DNA of 21,188 bases, taken from JBECKR01 sp040235415 (GTDB taxonomy: Bacteria; Acidobacteriota; Polarisedimenticolia; Polarisedimenticolales; Polarisedimenticolaceae). The DNA lies in the NCBI GenBank assembly GCA_040235415.1, contig JBECKR010000057.1:1-21188 (forward strand), read 5' to 3'. This document shows positions 19,971-21,188 of the stretch, one piece after another. The position numbers and the translations under genes were made by a program. The notes under the pieces were generated by a model that made no database searches, was not told the origin of the DNA, and was given only the letters and a program-made list of their open reading frames with translations. Within the stretch, counting starts at the first letter, position 1; every line of letters begins with the position of its first letter.

Positions 19971-21188
19971 TCCGCTATTTCTTCCGGGCGCTCGGGGCGC
20001 ACTTCCGATCCGGCCGCACGCTGTTCCTCCTCGGCGTCGCGGGCGTCGCGCTCGGCGTCGGCTCGGTGCTGTCGATCCAGATCCTGAACCGCAGCGCGCT
20101 CGGCGCCTTCGCGGGCAGCGTGGAGGCGGTTTCGGGCGAGGCCGACCTCTCCGTGCTGGGGACGACCCCGACGATCTCCGAGACGACGCTTCCCGCGGTG
20201 CTCGCGACCCCCGGGGTCGCCGCGGCCATCCCGCTCCTGCGGACCGACGTCGCGCTGGCGGGGGCAGAGGACACGTTCCTCGAGGTCGTCGGCGTCGACC
20301 TGTTCGCTCCGGCGCGGCTCCCGTGGAAGGGGGAGCGGGGCGGGATCGCCGATCCGCTGGCGATTCCGGGATGGTCCGCGATCACGCCCGAGCTCGCCCG
20401 CGAGCGCGGGCTCGAGCCCGGCGACCGTTTCACGGTGTCGCTCGGCTCGAGACTCGTCGAGCTGCGCGTGGGCGCGCTCGTCGACTTCCGGCGACTGACG
20501 CCGCTCGCCTCGAGCCGGCTCGTGGTGCTGGACCTGTCGCAGGCGCAAGCGCGGTTCGGGGAGCCGGGAGCGCTCTCCCAGATCGACGTCGTCGCGCGCC
20601 CCGGAACCGACGTGCCCGGTCTCGAGCGCCGGCTCGCGGCGCGGCTCGGCCCCGGCGTTCGCGTCGCGACGCCCGAGCAGCGGCGCGACGAGGCGGAAGG
20701 GCTCATGGGCGCGTTCCGCCTCAACCTCACGGCGCTCAGCCTCATCAGCCTGTTCGTCGGCGGGTTCCTGGTGTACGCGAGCACGCAGGCGACGCTCGTG
20801 CGGCGCCGCGAGGAGATCGGGCTGCTGCGCTCGATCGGGGCGACGCGCGGGCAGGTGCTCGGCGTCGTGCTCGGGGAGGTGCTGCTGCTCGGCGTCGTGG
20901 GCACGGCCGCCGGGCTCCCCCTGGGGTGGGCCGCGGCGCGGCTGCAGGTCGACGCCGTCAGCGGGACGCTTCAGAACCTCTATCTCCTCGAGCGGATCGA
21001 GTCGCTGACGTTCCCGCCTTGGATGTTCCTGCTCGGTGCGGGCATGGGGTTCGCGGGCGCGATCGCGGGCGCGCTGTGGCCGGCGATCGACCTCGCCCGC
21101 CGGGACCCTCGCGCGCTCCTGGCGCGCTTCACGCTCGAGGAGCCGTTCGGCGGCGCGGCGGGACGGCTCGCGCTCGCCGGCGCCGCGA
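19967..21188 (+). CDS. FtsX-family ABC permease (3' end outside window)
   Basis: About 407 residues are present and the frame continues past the window. The GTG start at 19967 overlaps the ATPase stop (GTGA). TM1 lies at about 17-38 (RTLFLLGVAGVALGVGSVLSI), followed by a periplasmic domain of roughly 200 residues and then an FtsX module: LTALSLISLFVGGFLVYAST, the cytoplasmic coupling segment RRREEIGLLRSIGATRGQVL, and further hydrophobic segments to ALWPAIDLARRDPRALL. After this module comes a linker and a new hydrophobic stretch (RLALAGAA) at the window edge. That suggests the long type of permease with two FtsX modules (about 800 residues), as in YbbP. The substrate is unknown. Confidence 0.88.
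   Translation, partial: MIRYFFRALGAHFRSGRTLFLLGVAGVALGVGSVLSIQILNRSALGAFAGSVEAVSGEADLSVLGTTPTISETTLPAVLATPGVAAAIPLLRTDVALAGAEDTFLEVVGVDLFAPARLPWKGERGGIADPLAIPGWSAITPELARERGLEPGDRFTVSLGSRLVELRVGALVDFRRLTPLASSRLVVLDLSQAQARFGEPGALSQIDVVARPGTDVPGLERRLAARLGPGVRVATPEQRRDEAEGLMGAFRLNLTALSLISLFVGGFLVYASTQATLVRRREEIGLLRSIGATRGQVLGVVLGEVLLLGVVGTAAGLPLGWAAARLQVDAVSGTLQNLYLLERIESLTFPPWMFLLGAGMGFAGAIAGALWPAIDLARRDPRALLARFTLEEPFGGAAGRLALAGAA

Noticed and set aside
1..21188. Mobile elements, CRISPR arrays, toxin-antitoxin or anti-phage systems
   Set aside because: I found no transposase, integrase, direct-repeat array, tRNA-flanked insertion or small two-gene toxin module; gene content and composition are uniform across the window.

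Overview
The window is chromosomal DNA of very high G+C content, densely packed with housekeeping and metabolic genes. I see no rRNA, tRNA, CRISPR array, insertion sequence or prophage. MacA/MacB-type and LolD/FtsX-type exporters, a lipoprotein candidate, a proton-translocating transhydrogenase and fatty acyl-CoA enzymes suggest a Gram-negative (diderm) chemoheterotroph. A lineage such as Acidobacteriota or Myxococcota would fit, but the sequence alone does not settle it.

Layout: (1) 1-838, minus: a thioredoxin-like [2Fe-2S] ferredoxin followed by a glycerophosphodiester phosphodiesterase cut by the window edge. (2) 931-3336, plus: a small very basic protein, a NUDIX hydrolase and a secreted sulfatase-superfamily enzyme. 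(3) 3310-4107, minus: a short-chain dehydrogenase, divergent from (4) 4191-5963, plus: a TMTC-like membrane protein with C-terminal TPRs. (5) 5944-7017, minus: an unusual fusion of a hotdog thioesterase and a fumarylacetoacetate-hydrolase-fold domain; its 3' end meets the TPR gene inside a 28-bp perfect palindrome. (6) 7108-7530, plus: a small exported, probably lipid-anchored protein. (7) 7527-11903, minus: a four-gene MacAB-type export operon (adaptor, two paralogous permeases, ATPase). (8) 12010-15077, minus: a rhomboid protease with a zinc ribbon, and upstream of it a bifunctional 3-hydroxyacyl-CoA dehydrogenase/enoyl-CoA hydratase. (9) 15197-16051, plus: a 3-hydroxybutyryl-CoA dehydrogenase divergent from it. 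(10) 16069-19094, minus: a three-subunit NAD(P) transhydrogenase operon. (11) 19287-21188, plus: a LolD-type ATPase and an FtsX-family permease that runs off the window.

Functionally, the two acyl-CoA enzymes (beta-oxidation or butyryl-CoA chemistry, NAD(H)-linked) lie beside the transhydrogenase that exchanges reducing equivalents between NADH and NADPH. Two separate MacB/FtsX-superfamily export systems are present.

The main regulatory pattern is that many transcription units start from an extended -10 element (TG-N-TANNNT) with no recognisable -35. At several genes this element lies only 6-8 bases from the start codon, which predicts leaderless mRNAs. Three divergent gene pairs share a back-to-back promoter geometry. 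No stretch longer than about 200 bases lacks a gene.
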